Origin: Cristatella mucedo
Lineage: Eukaryota > Bryozoa > Phylactolaemata > Cristatellidae
Assembly (NCBI GenBank): GCA_009760855.2
Contig: WPIO01000212.1
Coordinates: forward strand, 215,001 to 279,000
Direction: 5' to 3'
Length of the DNA: 64,000 nt
The notes below the pieces were generated by a model. It was not told the DNA's origin and did no database searches. It worked only from the letters and a program-made list of their open reading frames with translations. Below, piece by piece: positions 36,726 through 48,707 of this stretch (positions are counted from its first letter, which is position 1; each line of letters opens with the position of its first letter). The translations under genes were made by a program, and so were the position numbers.

Positions 36726-38035
36726 TGGAAAACGGACGGACACACACATTCACTGGCGCCGCTAGTTACGCTAGGCCATCGCCGTAGCGTCGGCCATGCC
36801 AAAAAACATTTTAAAGAGCACACGGGGTGTAAACGCACATAAATCGCTGGAATAAATCCTTCGAATACCAGCAGGAAGGTCTGGTTCAAGGACCAACAGG
36901 CTGCCCAAGAAGCGCCCAGGACCAACAGGCCCACACAACCGCCAGTAGCACTAGCGTATATCCTCAAGTTGTGAATTCTCAAAATTATCGACCAATATAC
37001 GCGTATGTAAGTAGATTGATTTATTACTTAGTTTTTCTCCTAGATCAACAATTCTGATTCGATTCGAGAGCGGAACTTCTATATAAAATGAGTTGCTGTC
37101 TATATTCAAAGCTAGCATATACCCGCGAAAAATCGCGGAGAAGGCAATTTACAATTCAAGAACCTCAAGATATTTAAATGGAAACTTTTGTGGATTGCCC
37201 ATCGTTTGTGAATTCGACAATCTACATATTTGGAGAATCAAATTGAATTCTGCCAAATAAAATTAAAATAGTTTTTAATGACACAGCAAGTGCAATTTAG
37301 GTTTGCAACTACCTTGCCTACTTAAACACGAAACACGCTGATTATTCTTTAGACCGGGAAAGATTGCCGGACAAATAAATATATATTCAAATTAACTTTA
37401 AATGGTGCAGCTTTTGTTTTGGATAAGGCACGACGCGTCATAAGTAGAGTAGTCATAGCTCTAGAAGTATCCTAGTCGCCATTAATTTAAAGTAAATAAA
37501 TGACTAAATTAGATTGAATTAATTTAGTTCTCTCAAGTAAACGCGTGAAAAGAACAGGAACGAAGGCGGGAGCGAAGCAGACAGTTTGTCGTCTCGTTGC
37601 TTTGTTGCCTCGTTTAAAACGGCACTTGAATAACGGCATCGATTTCGTGGGCACATTTAAGATTTGCTGACATTTTGGCGGAGACATCTGGAGCCATGAG
37701 CAATGAGCAATCAGCTCATCCATTGAATGAGCTCATCAACATCTGGAGCGAATGAGCTCATTCGTTTTCAGCTGTTGGAAGCTTTCTTTTTAGGCATCGC
37801 AATATCGGGGAATGGTGTAATACCTTAATGATCTTGCTTGTCCGAGTAGTTATTAGATTGCGATTTGAGGCAATGCTGTAAATGCGTGCCCTCGCCAATA
37901 AGTGCGCCGACAGCCTTCAGTATTCTCGCCGACCTGCGCTTGTGCGTGCGGTGAGTCGAAGTGACCGGTCACTCTGAGACCTGTAGAGCTGCTCAAATGC
38001 TTGGTAAAATCTCGCGCTTTCATTCTGCACTAATC
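36726..38035. other. No gene; AT-rich with small local repeats
   Basis: A ccaacaggc duplication is near 36890 and 36922. An overlapping gagctcat/atgagcaat cluster is at 37694..37765. No coding signal. Confidence 0.45.
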
Positions 38036-38357
38036 TTACATGCGCACAGTGTCTGTCCCATTGCGCTTCGGAACTGACGTTACATGCACACAGTGTCTGT
38101 CTCATCGTGCTACGGTGATGATCTTACATGCGTACAATTTACGCTGGGCTGGTTTGACCCAGTGGTTAAGGTGCTTCCCCACCACCACCGCCCCCCCCCG
38201 ACCGAGGTCAAGGTGAAAGCATTTGATGCCCGTGGTCATGGCCTCGATCCCCGTGGCCTATTCGAAGCGCCTGAATAGAGATTAAGCTCTCTTAGAGAGT
38301 TATACAAATGAATTAAATTTAAAGGTCCCATCGTGCTGCGGCACTGATCTTACATGG
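38036..38357. repeat. 44 bp satellite, about 3.5 units, split by SINE-B
   Basis: Units begin ttacatg at 38036, 38080 and 38124, and the next start is at 38350. Removing the SINE and one duplicated hexamer makes the third unit about 46 bases, so the SINE landed inside an existing array. Confidence 0.85.
38142..38315 (+). mobile_element. SINE-B copy with target duplication
   Basis: Head gctggtttgacccagtggtt, an internal C-rich expansion (caccaccaccgccccccccc), then the body and the LINE-A-like tail (gagattaagctctcttag, tatacaaatgaatt). It is flanked by aattta at 38136..38141 and 38316..38321. Confidence 0.9.
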
Positions 38358-39120
38358 ATACTTTATATCCTATTTCGCTGTCAGCAGGCGGCAGCCGATG
38401 CTGTAGGCAGGCAGAAGCCAACTCCGAAGGCGGGTAGTTGTACATGCTGCAAGTATGCAAATAAGACCCCCCACTTTCGGCTTCCACCTGTATTTATCTC
38501 ACATTCTCGCACAAACACGCGTTCAGATATTTCGCCATAGCGAAGCTCGATACACCGGAGCCTCTAACAAAATAATACATCTTTAGAGAGTCTCAGATTA
38601 ATAAATCGACCAAGATGATATGTTATAACCACGCTATCAAAATTACCTCCCGTTCTCCAACTTCCCAAATTCGAACTTCCTTGGGCACTGCTGAATGCTG
38701 AACGAGGATGGTGTGTACTTCATCAAAGCCACCTTTTATTATTGTGAATGACCTGACGCTTAGAACAGCTAATTTGATTCCAACTTTACTGTTTCCTAAA
38801 GAGGACAGCAAAGCTATCTGTGTCATGACTAGCAGCCTCGATTTGAACTGTCATCTATGGGTGGAGCTTTTCGTCAAGACTTTGCCTTTTTGGCGATCAA
38901 TTAGTACGATGCAGCATGAATCGCCACACATTGTTATACTGCGTTATGAATCACCATACTGGCTTGATGAGCAGACTTTCGCTGACCAGGTGACAGGTCC
39001 TTCTTTTGGACGTCTTCACATGGCGACAGTGTCAAGATTCTCCGGATGAACATCTTTGGAGAGCATCCTAGTGGTGCAGGCTCAGTTGGGATAGCAAGAA
39101 TGTGCCACCATAGGACAGTT
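38358..39120. other. No gene recognised
   Basis: A 113-codon plus frame at 38708..39049 is open but has no motif I recognise, and the minus strand is also open over part of it. Confidence 0.35.
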
Positions 39121-39168
39121 CCCTATGCTGACCGCACAGAATGTGTCGATCGTGCGGTCAGCATAGGG
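39121..39168. repeat. Perfect 17 bp stem hairpin
   Basis: ccctatgctgaccgcac at 39121..39137 is repeated as its exact complement at 39152..39168, with a 14-base loop. Confidence 0.95.
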
Positions 39169-40891
39169 GTGATAGCATTCGTGGCAATGTAATTAGCCAA
39201 ATTTCCAGATCGTCTGTCCATATTGAATCGCTCAGGTGACGTGTTACCTACCCTTGCTATTATAGCGTCGTGCCATCAGCCCAAAAGTACAAACGGCAGC
39301 GCGCGTGTTAAAAGCGTCAATCGTGTACCTTTAGCGTTACGGCTGCGGTTTTCTGCCAACAAGCCCGGTATGCCATCACCATTGCAATACGACTGCTAGG
39401 GAGCAGACTGCACGCGATCTAGCCTGGCAGCCTTGAACTCTGAGGCTGTCGATCACCATAAAAAAATACGCTCGTGCCACAGCAGCCTCTCTGTCTTGTA
39501 GCATTAAGCGTGCTGATGCTTACTATTTGTTCACGTCAAAAGTCCTCGCGATTCAAAGAGCTGCTGCACTGGGATCGAGTTTTATACCACGCTCCCTTTT
39601 TGCCAATGTGCTGTGCTTGCGAGGCATCTCAGCAAATTAGCGGGAGTACTGCATGCACGTCTGCACGTGATCCGGAACTGCACGCAACTTGAAAACTGCA
39701 GTCGTAATACTATTTAAATCCTGCCTGCTGAGTTCTTATCCCGTGCACATATGCAAGACAATACTAAATTGTTATAGGTACTACTTCGTTAGAACCCTGT
39801 GCACTTGAAACTTGTATGTTGTTTCATCCTTGCCGCCACCACAAGCCTGAAGCTGTTCCCCAAAACAAATAATGCCAGGATTGCTTTGAATATCAATAAG
39901 TCCCAGGGTAGCTGAAGATAGCGTCACGTGCAAATTAACTCACGCGAAAGGCTCACAGATTCCTCAGAGGAAATTACTTGTTACGGCGTGGTCCTCTGGA
40001 AGGAATCAACAGCGTTACATCTCATTAACGGTGGCACGGTCTCATTTCTGTGGATGCTCCAAGTTTAAGAATGATTTGAGCCAATCGATAAGGTCAAGTG
40101 GGTCACAGGCTTGTTTGATACAGGAAGGGTCGCTTTTTCGAGCTCTTGCCGATTTGGAAAAACATCTGCATAGCTCCCGTACGCTACTCAGTATTTGCAA
40201 AGGAGCTCTCATTTCTACTGGATGCAATACTAGTTCTACTGGACAGAGCTCTAATATTTCTACTGGAAAGAGCTCTTATTACAAATGGAACTATTTTTTA
40301 TTGAAAGAAAGTGCATGCTGAAGCTGCAAAGCTGTGTATTCGACGAACAGCAGATAAGAAAATCGTTGGCTCTCTTGCACAGCCAACAACTGAGCAACAA
40401 ATGCAATGTAGGCAGTGTGTGCCAGCTACTGCTTTCTACAATAATCGAAGTAAAATGGGGCTTCATAGCACGAGCCAGCTAGTTCTGCCACTGTTTGGTA
40501 CTGTAATGCATATACTTTGGATTGATTAAGATAGAAACTCTTAAACCTGGAAGGAAAACTAGGTACAACAGCCAGTGGTGGTGCTATAGCTAATTTACCT
40601 GTGCTGTGGCTGCAGGCATTTGCCCTCTCCTCGCTAGCCATGAATGCCGAGTCAGGTGTCCCGAGTCAGGTGTGCCGGATCAGGTGTGTTCCGTGCGCAT
40701 GCAGAAACAACCGAGGGTCATGGCAAGTGTCTGTGGAGCTACTCTTAAAGGAGAGAATGTATGCAGACAAAATAGGATTCGCAGAGCAGCTTTTAACGGG
40801 AAGCGAGAGTTTTGGCCTCACTAATACAACGCTACGGATGGAGGGTCCTAATCGAATCTGGTGCCGGTGCTGATTAGGAGAGAAGATGCGA
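39169..40891. other. No gene; small local repeats
   Basis: tttctactgga recurs three times between 40209 and 40266 next to agagctct. Frames are short and overlap on both strands. Confidence 0.45.
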
Positions 40892-40902
40892 CGCCGACGC
40901 CG

Positions 40903-40933
<31 letters not shown>
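40892..40933. repeat. (CCG)n trinucleotide run
   Basis: About 13 gcc/ccg units with one cacc interruption. Confidence 0.93.
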
Positions 40934-41216
40934 TCAGAAGATGACGGACCATGCGGCCATTCAGCCGATGACTCAGTCAAGCTAAGAGGAAGACAACTAA
41001 TCTCCCATCGCTGTCTCGTGCGGTTGTGCGAATGTGCCCAACTGCACGGACACGACAGCCTGCAGATGACGTATGCAAGAAAAGTAGACGTTAAACAAGT
41101 AAACAAGAGCATTAATAAAGCAAGGTGAGCGTTAGCACTCTCGGGCGTATTAGCCAGATGATGGGACTCGCTGCCCCCTGGCGGGTTGATAATAAAAGTA
41201 ATAATAATAAAAATAA

Positions 41217-41625
41217 TGCGCTTGATAAGGCGCCCTCAGAAAACTCAATCTCTTTCAATCTCAATCTCTAGGCACTTTACATTTGCTACAAAGGGAATTG
41301 CAAATGCAAATGCAATTGAATGGTGAGTAATATCATGCTTGATAAAAAACAAAATGAATAACATGGTTAGGGGTGATATGCACAGGGTCAGCATGCAAAT
41401 GTGGTTAGTGGCAGCATGCACAGTGTCAGCACGCATAAGCACATCAAGGACGAATCACAGGGAGCCACTAAATGCTGTCCTAAATAGGTGTGTTTTTAAG
41501 TGGTCAGGTCGGGGGATGTTCTGACGCAGGTCGGGAGGGAGTTCCAGGCTTTGGGAGCATACGAACTAAATGCACGGTCTCCAAAGGATTTGAGGTTTGT
41601 ACGAGGTATTTGAAGACTGACACTC
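41217..41625 (-). mobile_element. LINE-A 3' fragment
   Basis: Minus-strand tail and 3' UTR, preceded at 41190..41215 by the complementary (TAA)n tail. A 10-base duplication, tctttcaatctcaatctc, is inside the tail. The coding end breaks off near the ILRTS-like position. Confidence 0.9.
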
Positions 41626-42442
41626 GATGGCCAGTTTTGTCGCCAACTTATTGAGAAACTCAATGCAGAGTCTATCTAAAAGTTTTCAATACGCAGAGAG
41701 GCTATTAAGTTTTGTTAAGGCTTTTTTAAGGCATCAGTATTGTGCTTGTTTGTCGACAAGCGCCTGCGTCGGTAAGGCAAATAAGGAAAAACGATGCACT
41801 TCTGCATAGCAATTGAAGTGGTCAGCCGTAAATGGAGATCGTGACGGGCGAGGAAATGGATTGCCATTGGATGGGATATGAAGAATAAAGATACTTCGAA
41901 TGATGCTACGTCAACGCCGTGCAGTTCGCACGAGCTCAAGTACAAGGAACAGCGTCTAGATTGATGCTGAGGCGGATCCTCCCTTGGCCTCCCTCGGTTC
42001 GCTATTCACTCTCTGCCTCTACATGCTCTGCGTCTAAACCTCGCAGGTCGCCTTCTTTTCGCTATCAATAAAATCTCCATCGTGCGACGAGCGATCTCTT
42101 GCGCCCTCTTCTTTCAACTACTACACTCTCCCGCGCCTTCCGTGTACCGGATGTCATCATTCGACTTCGCCTGCGCGCACTTTACGCTACTGCTGCCAGC
42201 GCCGCGTCAAGTTAAGACCCTACGGTACAGCGCGATTCGTGTAGTGCATCCACGCAGCCAAACGCTCGTGTACAACTCAGTAGAAAACCAAGTTGGGACC
42301 GAAGCTTCAAGCGACAGAGAACGGAGGCGTGCAAGCTTAGACAGCTGACAGCAGGAAGTGGCCGCCAGGTGTCGCGAGAATCGAGCACGAGACTTTGTGA
42401 GCCCGCCAGCGGCTTACTTGGCCGTGCAGGAGAATAATAATT
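41626..42442. other. No gene recognised
   Basis: Mixed unique sequence. A plus frame at 42082..42348 has no motif. Confidence 0.4.
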
Positions 42443-42590
42443 AAAAATAATTCATTTGTATAGCGCCCCAAGAGAACTTAATATCTCTATTCAGGCGCTT
42501 CACATATGCCTCGGGGCTCGAGCCCACGCCCTCAGCCAGGCCTCGGTCGGGGCGAGCAGCTTATCCACTGGACCAAACCAGCTCGGCAAG
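42443..42590 (-). mobile_element. SINE-B copy
   Basis: Reverse-complement SINE-B: tail ttcatttgtatagcgcccc, ggggctcgagcccac at box B, head to ctggaccaaaccagct. The best preserved SINE-B apart from 38142. Confidence 0.9.
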
Positions 42591-44160
42591 CGCAGATCCT
42601 GCAAGGCCATTACGAGGACAGTAACGCGACAGTGTTGCGACATCTCAAGCTGAATCTCAAGCGCCGCGAGAGTTCGTTCCATTTGCTCATCCGTGACCTG
42701 GAGCGTTTGATTATTAGACGGCACTTGCCTGTCGTAAAGGTTCCGACGGTGCAGCCAGCAGCTGGACTTTCTGGTTAAGGCTACTTCAAGTATGCGTCGA
42801 TGCTTCACTCGAAAAGCTGAACAAGCTTCTAGCTGCTTCTCATTTTTTTTTTGCTTATTCGCAAAGTAACTCTAGACCTCTCCAGAGTCAACGGTCGAGG
42901 CCTTTGAGTGACTAATGAAAACTTCTCAATTGCAAACCATAACGCTCGAGGTCAAGGTCGTCACACCGAGACCGCCAGGTCTCAGCCTTGTGGCGACGTG
43001 CTCTCGTTTCACGACTCTCGCGGTCGAGCGGGCTCGAGCTCTGATGCAGCAGCAGACAATCCGCCATTGCTTGCGGCGAGCGACGAGCCGCCGCTGCTGA
43101 ATCGTCGTCGTCGTCGTCGGCTGCTGCTGCTGCTGCTCGTTGTGCTTGACTCATACTGCCCATCACACCTGGCTAATTTCTTACGGGAGCTCAACAGCTA
43201 ACCGCTCTAATGTGATTGCGGTTGCTCCTGCAGTGGATTTGCGGAGCAGCTTTACAACTGAGCTCTTCCCTCGCGGAGGCCTTTCCCTTCCGTCGCTGCG
43301 GGTCGTCTCTGGACGCGGCAGCTTTGCGGCCTCCGTGTCGCTTTAGCAGACAGCGCGAAGACCGCCCCGCTATGTGCCACGCCAAGCTTAGCCTCAATGC
43401 GAGAGAAAATTGGGCATCGAGTGAAGGCATCGAGGGATTTCGAGGGGCGGGAACCAGTTTTAAGACGCTTTCAATCCTCGCTCTCGCTAGGCGCCAATTT
43501 TGCTAAGCGAGCACAGCAACACAGTCGGCTCGTTCGTCACTGAATTAACGCAACCCGACCCGACGGTCACGGCAATGTCCCTTCCTTCCACGGACGAAAG
43601 TCTCGCATGGTTTGCCAGCGCTGTGTTTGTGCCGAAAATAGGGACATCACCTTTGAATGGTCTCTGCATGTTTGCTGCGGCGCGACGAATTTCGCTAAAA
43701 CTACTTGGACGAAAAAGCGAGCGCTTTTGAGGCGAGAGGATAAAAGCGAGTGCTGTCTGCAAAGAGAAATTCGGTCAGACGCCGCTCTTTTGCAGCTGGA
43801 GGTAGGAGACTTTCAGCGAATACGAAACTGATACGGTGCCATGAGGGGAGTCTTCGCATTCATCTTTCTTTGAATGAGCTACACTGTCTCTCGGCACGTG
43901 GCTAGTGGCTCGGACTAGAAAGCCTACCGAAGAGCTTAAAGTTTCGACCTCGCGTGACCTCGCGTGACCAGCGTAAGTTGATGCTACCGCGTGCGTCAAC
44001 AGCACAGCCCCGAGATCTGTAACCCGTGGCCTCATTTAACCTGGCCTGTGCTAAGAGTTTTTTCAGTCAGCCCCCTGTAATAACATGGTAGCTGCGGACC
44101 TGGTCGAACTCGGCTTAGCGAACAGTACTGAAGCTACAAGTGCCCTAGCTTCACTGGTGG
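42591..44160. other. No gene; (TCG)n(CTG)n run at 43101..43140
   Basis: Open frames on both strands are Arg/Ser/Ala-rich around the trinucleotide runs. No domain motif. Confidence 0.4.
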
Positions 44161-44236
44161 CCTCCATCTGCACCCCAAGACTAGACGTCCGGAAGTGACC
44201 TCCATCTGCACCCCAAGACCGCGACGTCCGGAAGTG
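44161..44236. repeat. 38 bp tandem duplication
   Basis: cctccatctgcaccccaaga followed by gacgtccggaagtg occurs twice with few differences. Confidence 0.93.
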
Positions 44237-44994
44237 GTCACCTGCTTCCGTCGTGGCCTTGCGTCTCGCAGATCCTAAAATCACTCAGATCGGTTGGACC
44301 TATCTTACCCGAGATCTATCGAACTTGGCTGTTGACTCAAGTAAGCTCACTTACACCCACCTTCGCCCACTTGTGTGCAAAGCCTGACTTGTTTTGCAGA
44401 ACTCAAGAAACAGGCAAGATCATTTAAAGCTCTAGAGGTGCATTTGCTTTAACCAATTGAGTCGCCCAGTGATCTCAAGCTGTCCTCAAATAGCTGTTGC
44501 AACTTTGCGAAACATAATTTCAAACGTTGCTATGCGCCCGATCTTGGTAACTAGTTGTCGCAAACAAACCTTCAGATGAGTGGGTACTCCATGCGCCAGC
44601 CTGCATTTCTCTCGCGAAATGCCTTGTCAGTGAAACAACTCAAATAAACGAAAGCAGCTCAGTCAATACTGTGCCACCCAGCCAACTGAACAAAGTACTG
44701 CTCTCAGCACAGCAGCGCACGTGACCTAAACCACGGGGAAAAGCAGCACGCCTGAAGTACGCTCACTAAATTTGAAGCGATCGTCCTACGCGTGCAAGGC
44801 CAGAGCCGCGTCAGCCAGCAGCAATAGCTGCAAAGTCGTGTCCGCCAACAGCAGTAAATTTGAAGCCGAGCGAAGTTAAAAACATTAAAAGGCCCAATCG
44901 CTGCTCTGAAACTGCACTCGCTGTTCTGTTACCCATCAAGTGTAGCATCTTTTGCTTTCCTATGCTGCAACTGTCGTCAGACTTATTGACTTAA
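44237..44994. other. No gene recognised
   Basis: Contains a cagcagcaatagctgcaaag-like local repeat around 44815..44862 and nothing else. Confidence 0.45.
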
Positions 44995-45482
44995 GGGTTC
45001 AGTTACTCATTTTTAGATCCCTTCATTCTCTGGCTTCAGACTAACACAACTACTCCCCCCCCCCCCAGTTTAGGCATCGTACCACCCGCATTCTGAATCA
45101 AATCATTTACCTACACAATCTTACTAAGTTCCAATTCTTTGGCGACCACTCTTTTAGTTCGCATGCTCCCAAAGCCTGGAACTCTCTCCTGACTTAGGTC
45201 ACGGCATCAGCTAACTGGACTTCTAGAAAAACGCATCTATTTGTCACATCATTTACTGGGTCCTTGTGATTTGTACTTTGTCTGCTTACGCGTGCTGACT
45301 CGGTGCATGCTGTCACTAAACATATTTTCATGCTGACTCGGCTGCATTTTAACTCAAACCATATTATCCTTGTTTCAATGAGCTCAAGTGCTGAGTTAAT
45401 GTAAAGTGCTTAAGATAAGAGAATAAGTTCACTGATGGTGCTACATAATCGTATTATTATTATTATTACTATTATTATTATT
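44995..45482 (+). mobile_element. LINE-A copy, diverged, 5'-truncated
   Basis: Starts at the segment encoding the SLTFRSLHSLA region, continues through the FGDRTFSSYAPKAWNSL-like stretch (tttagttcgcatgctcccaa) and the 3' UTR, and ends in (ATT)n at 45452..45482. It is more diverged than the 60-62 kb copies. Confidence 0.85.
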
Positions 45483-46131
45483 ACGTCGCATACAGAGCTT
45501 GGGCTATGATATGGTAGGGCTGTGTTGTACCAAGAACAGCTGTTTTCGGGTTTCCGACAGTTTCGTATGTTAATCTCCAGTTCGTAGGCTTCCGTCAAGA
45601 ATACCAAACTACCCCAAGTTAGTGCACATATGAGCTAAAAGGCAGCTTCTTCGGGGCATCACTATTTATCCATCCAGATATGCAAAGTGCTGCAATAAAA
45701 AAAAATGAAAAATTCAACTACTGAGGCCTCTGGAATGGCAGCACAGGACCGAGTCGCACTATCGGACCGAAAACACTGCTCATTGAGGGACAGAATGTTA
45801 CCAAAGAACTTGATCACAGGCTGGCGGCAAAACGGTGCAGGTCCATCTCTAGAGACTCGCTCGGTGGCCTCTGGCTGATACGAAAGTATAGACACAAGGT
45901 GTGGATGGGGACACTTGGTGCTCGTAAGCCGAAAATCTATTGCTGCTGCCGAGCTAGCCGACGCGAAGAGAGAATCAGCCCCAGCACAGCCACTTCTCCG
46001 TAAGGAGAATCAACACTGACCGAGCTGTGCCCCAGCACGACTGGCTACTTGACCTTTCTTTTCCCGTCCTGCCCCAGCCCCCCCCCCCCGCCCGATCCAC
46101 TCCCCTGAACTCCCCCCAACGGCACCGGAAG
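45483..46131. other. 3' flank of the phosphatase gene
   Basis: Downstream of the minus-strand stop codon at 46132. No clear AATAAA was found on the minus strand, so the 3' end of the transcript is not placed. Confidence 0.5.
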
Positions 46132-47489
46132 TCAAGCACAAGCCTCCTGCCAGCCGTCGTAGCCCAGACCTTGCAGGTTGTCCGTCCGCGCGAACTCGGC
46201 GAACGCCTCCCAGGGACAGAGAGCTCTCGACGGCGGGCGGAAGAAGCGCACGTGCTCCGTGACGTCGCGGCCGGCGTAGAGCACCCGCAGGTGCAGGCTG
46301 CCGTCGGCCACTCGCTCGTGCACCTCGAGCGCCAGCGTGGCCGCGTAGGCCGGCCAGCGGTCGAAAGGGACGCCGAGCGCCAGCGCCAGCGACGTTATGG
46401 TCACGTCGTGGCCCGAGTAGACGAACAGATCGTGCTGCTGCTGCTGCTCCTGCACTCCGCCGCCGCCGTCGCTGCCGCCAGGCCGCCGCCGAACCGCCGG
46501 CGCAGCGCGTCGGAGCACCTCCCACAGGAACGGCTGCATTTCGATGCGACTCTTGCGAGCGAACGTCTCGTGACGCGACATGGCGCCGAAATAGGTCGTC
46601 AGGTGCGCCCACAGGTCCTCGACGTGTCGGCGCTCAAAGCAGCGCCGCCTGTAGCAGGGCAGCGCGCCGCCGCGGCACTGGCTCTGCATCAGGTGGTCGT
46701 GAGCGCGCTTCCATGGGTACTCGGGCCTGGCCTTGCCGAGCCCGCCGAACACACGCGCCGCCGCGGCGACGAAGCGAGCGTGCGCCGCATCCGTCCGCCT
46801 CAGCTGCTCCTTGAGCTCGGCGCGCGCCCGCCTCTTCAGGCGTTCGACGCTGGCGCACGCGCAGCTGCCCGCCGATGCCGGCCCGGCCGCTGGGGTCGAG
46901 GTCGAGGCCGAAGGGGAGACGGCGGCGGCAGCAGCTGCTGCCGCCGCCGCCTCCGCCACCGCGGAGTCGTCGCAAAAGTTCTCATTGTGCGCGCCCACCT
47001 TGCCGATCGGCACGGCGGAGGCTGCGGCGCCCAGCAGCCCGTGCAGAAGCGCCACGGCGCTCTGGTACGTGCGCCGCGTGTCGGTGCTGAGCACGCGCAC
47101 GCTCGTCACGTTCAGCCGATCGGCGTAGGCCGCACGCAGGCGCGCGCCGACACGCAGCAGCTGCTCGGCGCCGAGAGGCGTGAGGTGCGCGTGGCCGCAC
47201 AGCGGCGCGGCCGGCGCCGGCGGGTACGACAGCCAGGCGTCGGCATCGGCGTCACGGCGCATGCCGCCGCCGGCCAGGTCGCGAACGAAGAGGTCGAGCA
47301 GCGAAGGCTGCTGCCGCTCGGCGGCGGCGCCGGAGGAGGCGGCCAGCTGCAGCTGCTCGGCGGCGGCGAACCGGCACGACTGACGCGGCTGCGGAAGCGG
47401 CCCGAACCGTGTATGGTGCATGACGTGGCGGCTGCCGTGGCGCGTGACGACGAACGCCTTCAGCAGCTTGTGGCCGAGCGGCGAGTGAC
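46132..47489 (-). CDS. PXYLP1-like histidine phosphatase, terminal exon (catalytic domain)
   Basis: The exon begins after a good acceptor on the minus strand (a C/T-rich run then tacag, AG at 47491..47490) in phase 1 and ends at the TGA at 46132..46134. It encodes about 451 residues. Visible motifs of the histidine acid phosphatase clan, numbered on the two-exon model: RHGSR at 68-72 (catalytic His 69, phosphate-binding Arg), LTPLG at about 154, STDTRRTYQSA at about 186-196, and SGHDVTITS with the HD pair at 412-413. The sequence just before RHG (GHSPLGHKLL), the HDVT box and the end (LYAGRDVTEHVRFF, CPWEAFAEF, YDGWQEAC) are the regions that most resemble vertebrate PXYLP1, a Golgi enzyme that removes phosphate from 2-phosphoxylose in the glycosaminoglycan linker. 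Insertions: a poly-Ala run at about 228-242 and Gly/Gln-rich runs near 390-403. RHGSR replaces the commoner RHGDR. Another histidine acid phosphatase branch is possible. Confidence 0.82.
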
Positions 47490-47699
47490 CTGTACGAGCG
47501 AGCGGAAACGAGGGAGGGGTACAGGGGGGGGAGTGATAGGGCACTCCCTCGCATGCACTACATTACACTCGCTCACTTGTTACACCCATGCAACTAACTA
47601 ACTGCACACTCGCTAAATTAAGGGGAATCTCCTGTCTGTATCTGCCATAGTTGATAGGTCAGAGTAGCAGCCAGTGACAGCAAATTAATGTCGAAACTT

Positions 47700-48240
47700 G
47701 GCAGTCGCCCATGCTACTATTCGAATCTCCATCTGTTACTCCACAGAGTTGCAAAGACTATGTGGGTGTTACGCAGCAGAGTTTTGTATAGCGCACGCAC
47801 AGCTTAAGCGGCTTTCGGTAGCCAACAGACTTCGTCTCATGCAACAAAGAGAAAGTGGCATGCATAGCAGGGTCAGGAGAACAGCTGAGGCAGTGAGTAG
47901 CATGGAAATAGCAGCTAAGGACCGCTGAAAAGGATGAGCCATAGGCGGCAGCAGGAGAGTAGTTGTCGTTGCATAAGAATCGTGGAAGCAAGTTCCACAG
48001 TCTAGGACCAGCAGAGCTAAAGATTCTGTCGCCAACGGTCTTTGAGTGTTTTGCAGCCATATTCATAGTCATTTGCAGTGGCATAGCTGCCAGTTTTGGT
48101 AGCCCAGCCAAAAGGAAATTACAATAATCAAGCCGACACAGAACTAAAGAGCTAGGTAAATTGTTTGCAAGCCACCGTGGAAGACAGCGCCTTTTCTTCT
48201 ATAGGGATCGGACGTGATGACTAGCTGTAGAAGCAGTCTT
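47700..48240 (-). mobile_element. LINE-B copy
   Basis: Reverse complement with 3' end ctccatctgttactccaca, the conserved aggagagtagttgtcgttgc and the coding part with LWNLLPRF (WNSLP type). It lies inside the predicted intron. Confidence 0.82.
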
Positions 48241-48483
48241 CAGAATGAAGCTTTTAAAATTTAGGCAGCTGTCGAAAACTTCACATACATTTCGAGCACG
48301 TGGTGATAGTCACACAACAGCATCATCTATTAGAAGAGCAAAGCCTTCTAATCCAGCCACATGCTTAGTGTGTCCTGTGAGCAGCAGTTCTGTTTCATCG
48401 TCTTTACTACTCACAACTATATGCCATTCATAGAAAAACATTCCTCAACAAAACAAGGAGCTACTTAAGTGACAGAACCTTTG

Positions 48484-48707
48484 GTAAGTAACAGAACCTT
48501 GAAGTCAATGCGCTGCTTGATTAGAAGTCAATGCAGGTCGGCGAGAAGTGGTGTGACGTGGCAACTGCGACCCTCACAATAGACGAGCCTAGCTGCAGAA
48601 TTTTGCACCAGCTGTAAGTGCCTGATTGCACAAGCCAGTATACAAGCAAGCAGTGAGTTACAGAAGTTGACATGGAATGTCGCAAACGCATAGATGAAGG
48701 TTTAGTG
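48484..48707 (-). mobile_element. LINE-A fragment
   Basis: Minus-strand coding fragment: the complement of the region encoding CNSLLAC, then QLVQNSAARLV, then HITPLLADLHW (here ctgcaggtcggcgagaagtg in reverse). Both ends are truncated. Confidence 0.82.

Noticed and set aside
38036-38357. CRISPR-like array of 44 bp units
   Set aside because: There are no spacers between units, the units drift, and a SINE is inserted. The genome is animal.
38708-39049. 113-codon plus frame
   Set aside because: Composition is not clearly coding, the opposite strand is open, and no motif or repeat match was found.
46027-47601. 524-codon plus-strand open frame
   Set aside because: It lies opposite the phosphatase exon, whose GC-rich third positions keep the other strand open. 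Its translation has no motif, whereas the minus strand has RHGSR, HDVT and a splice acceptor.
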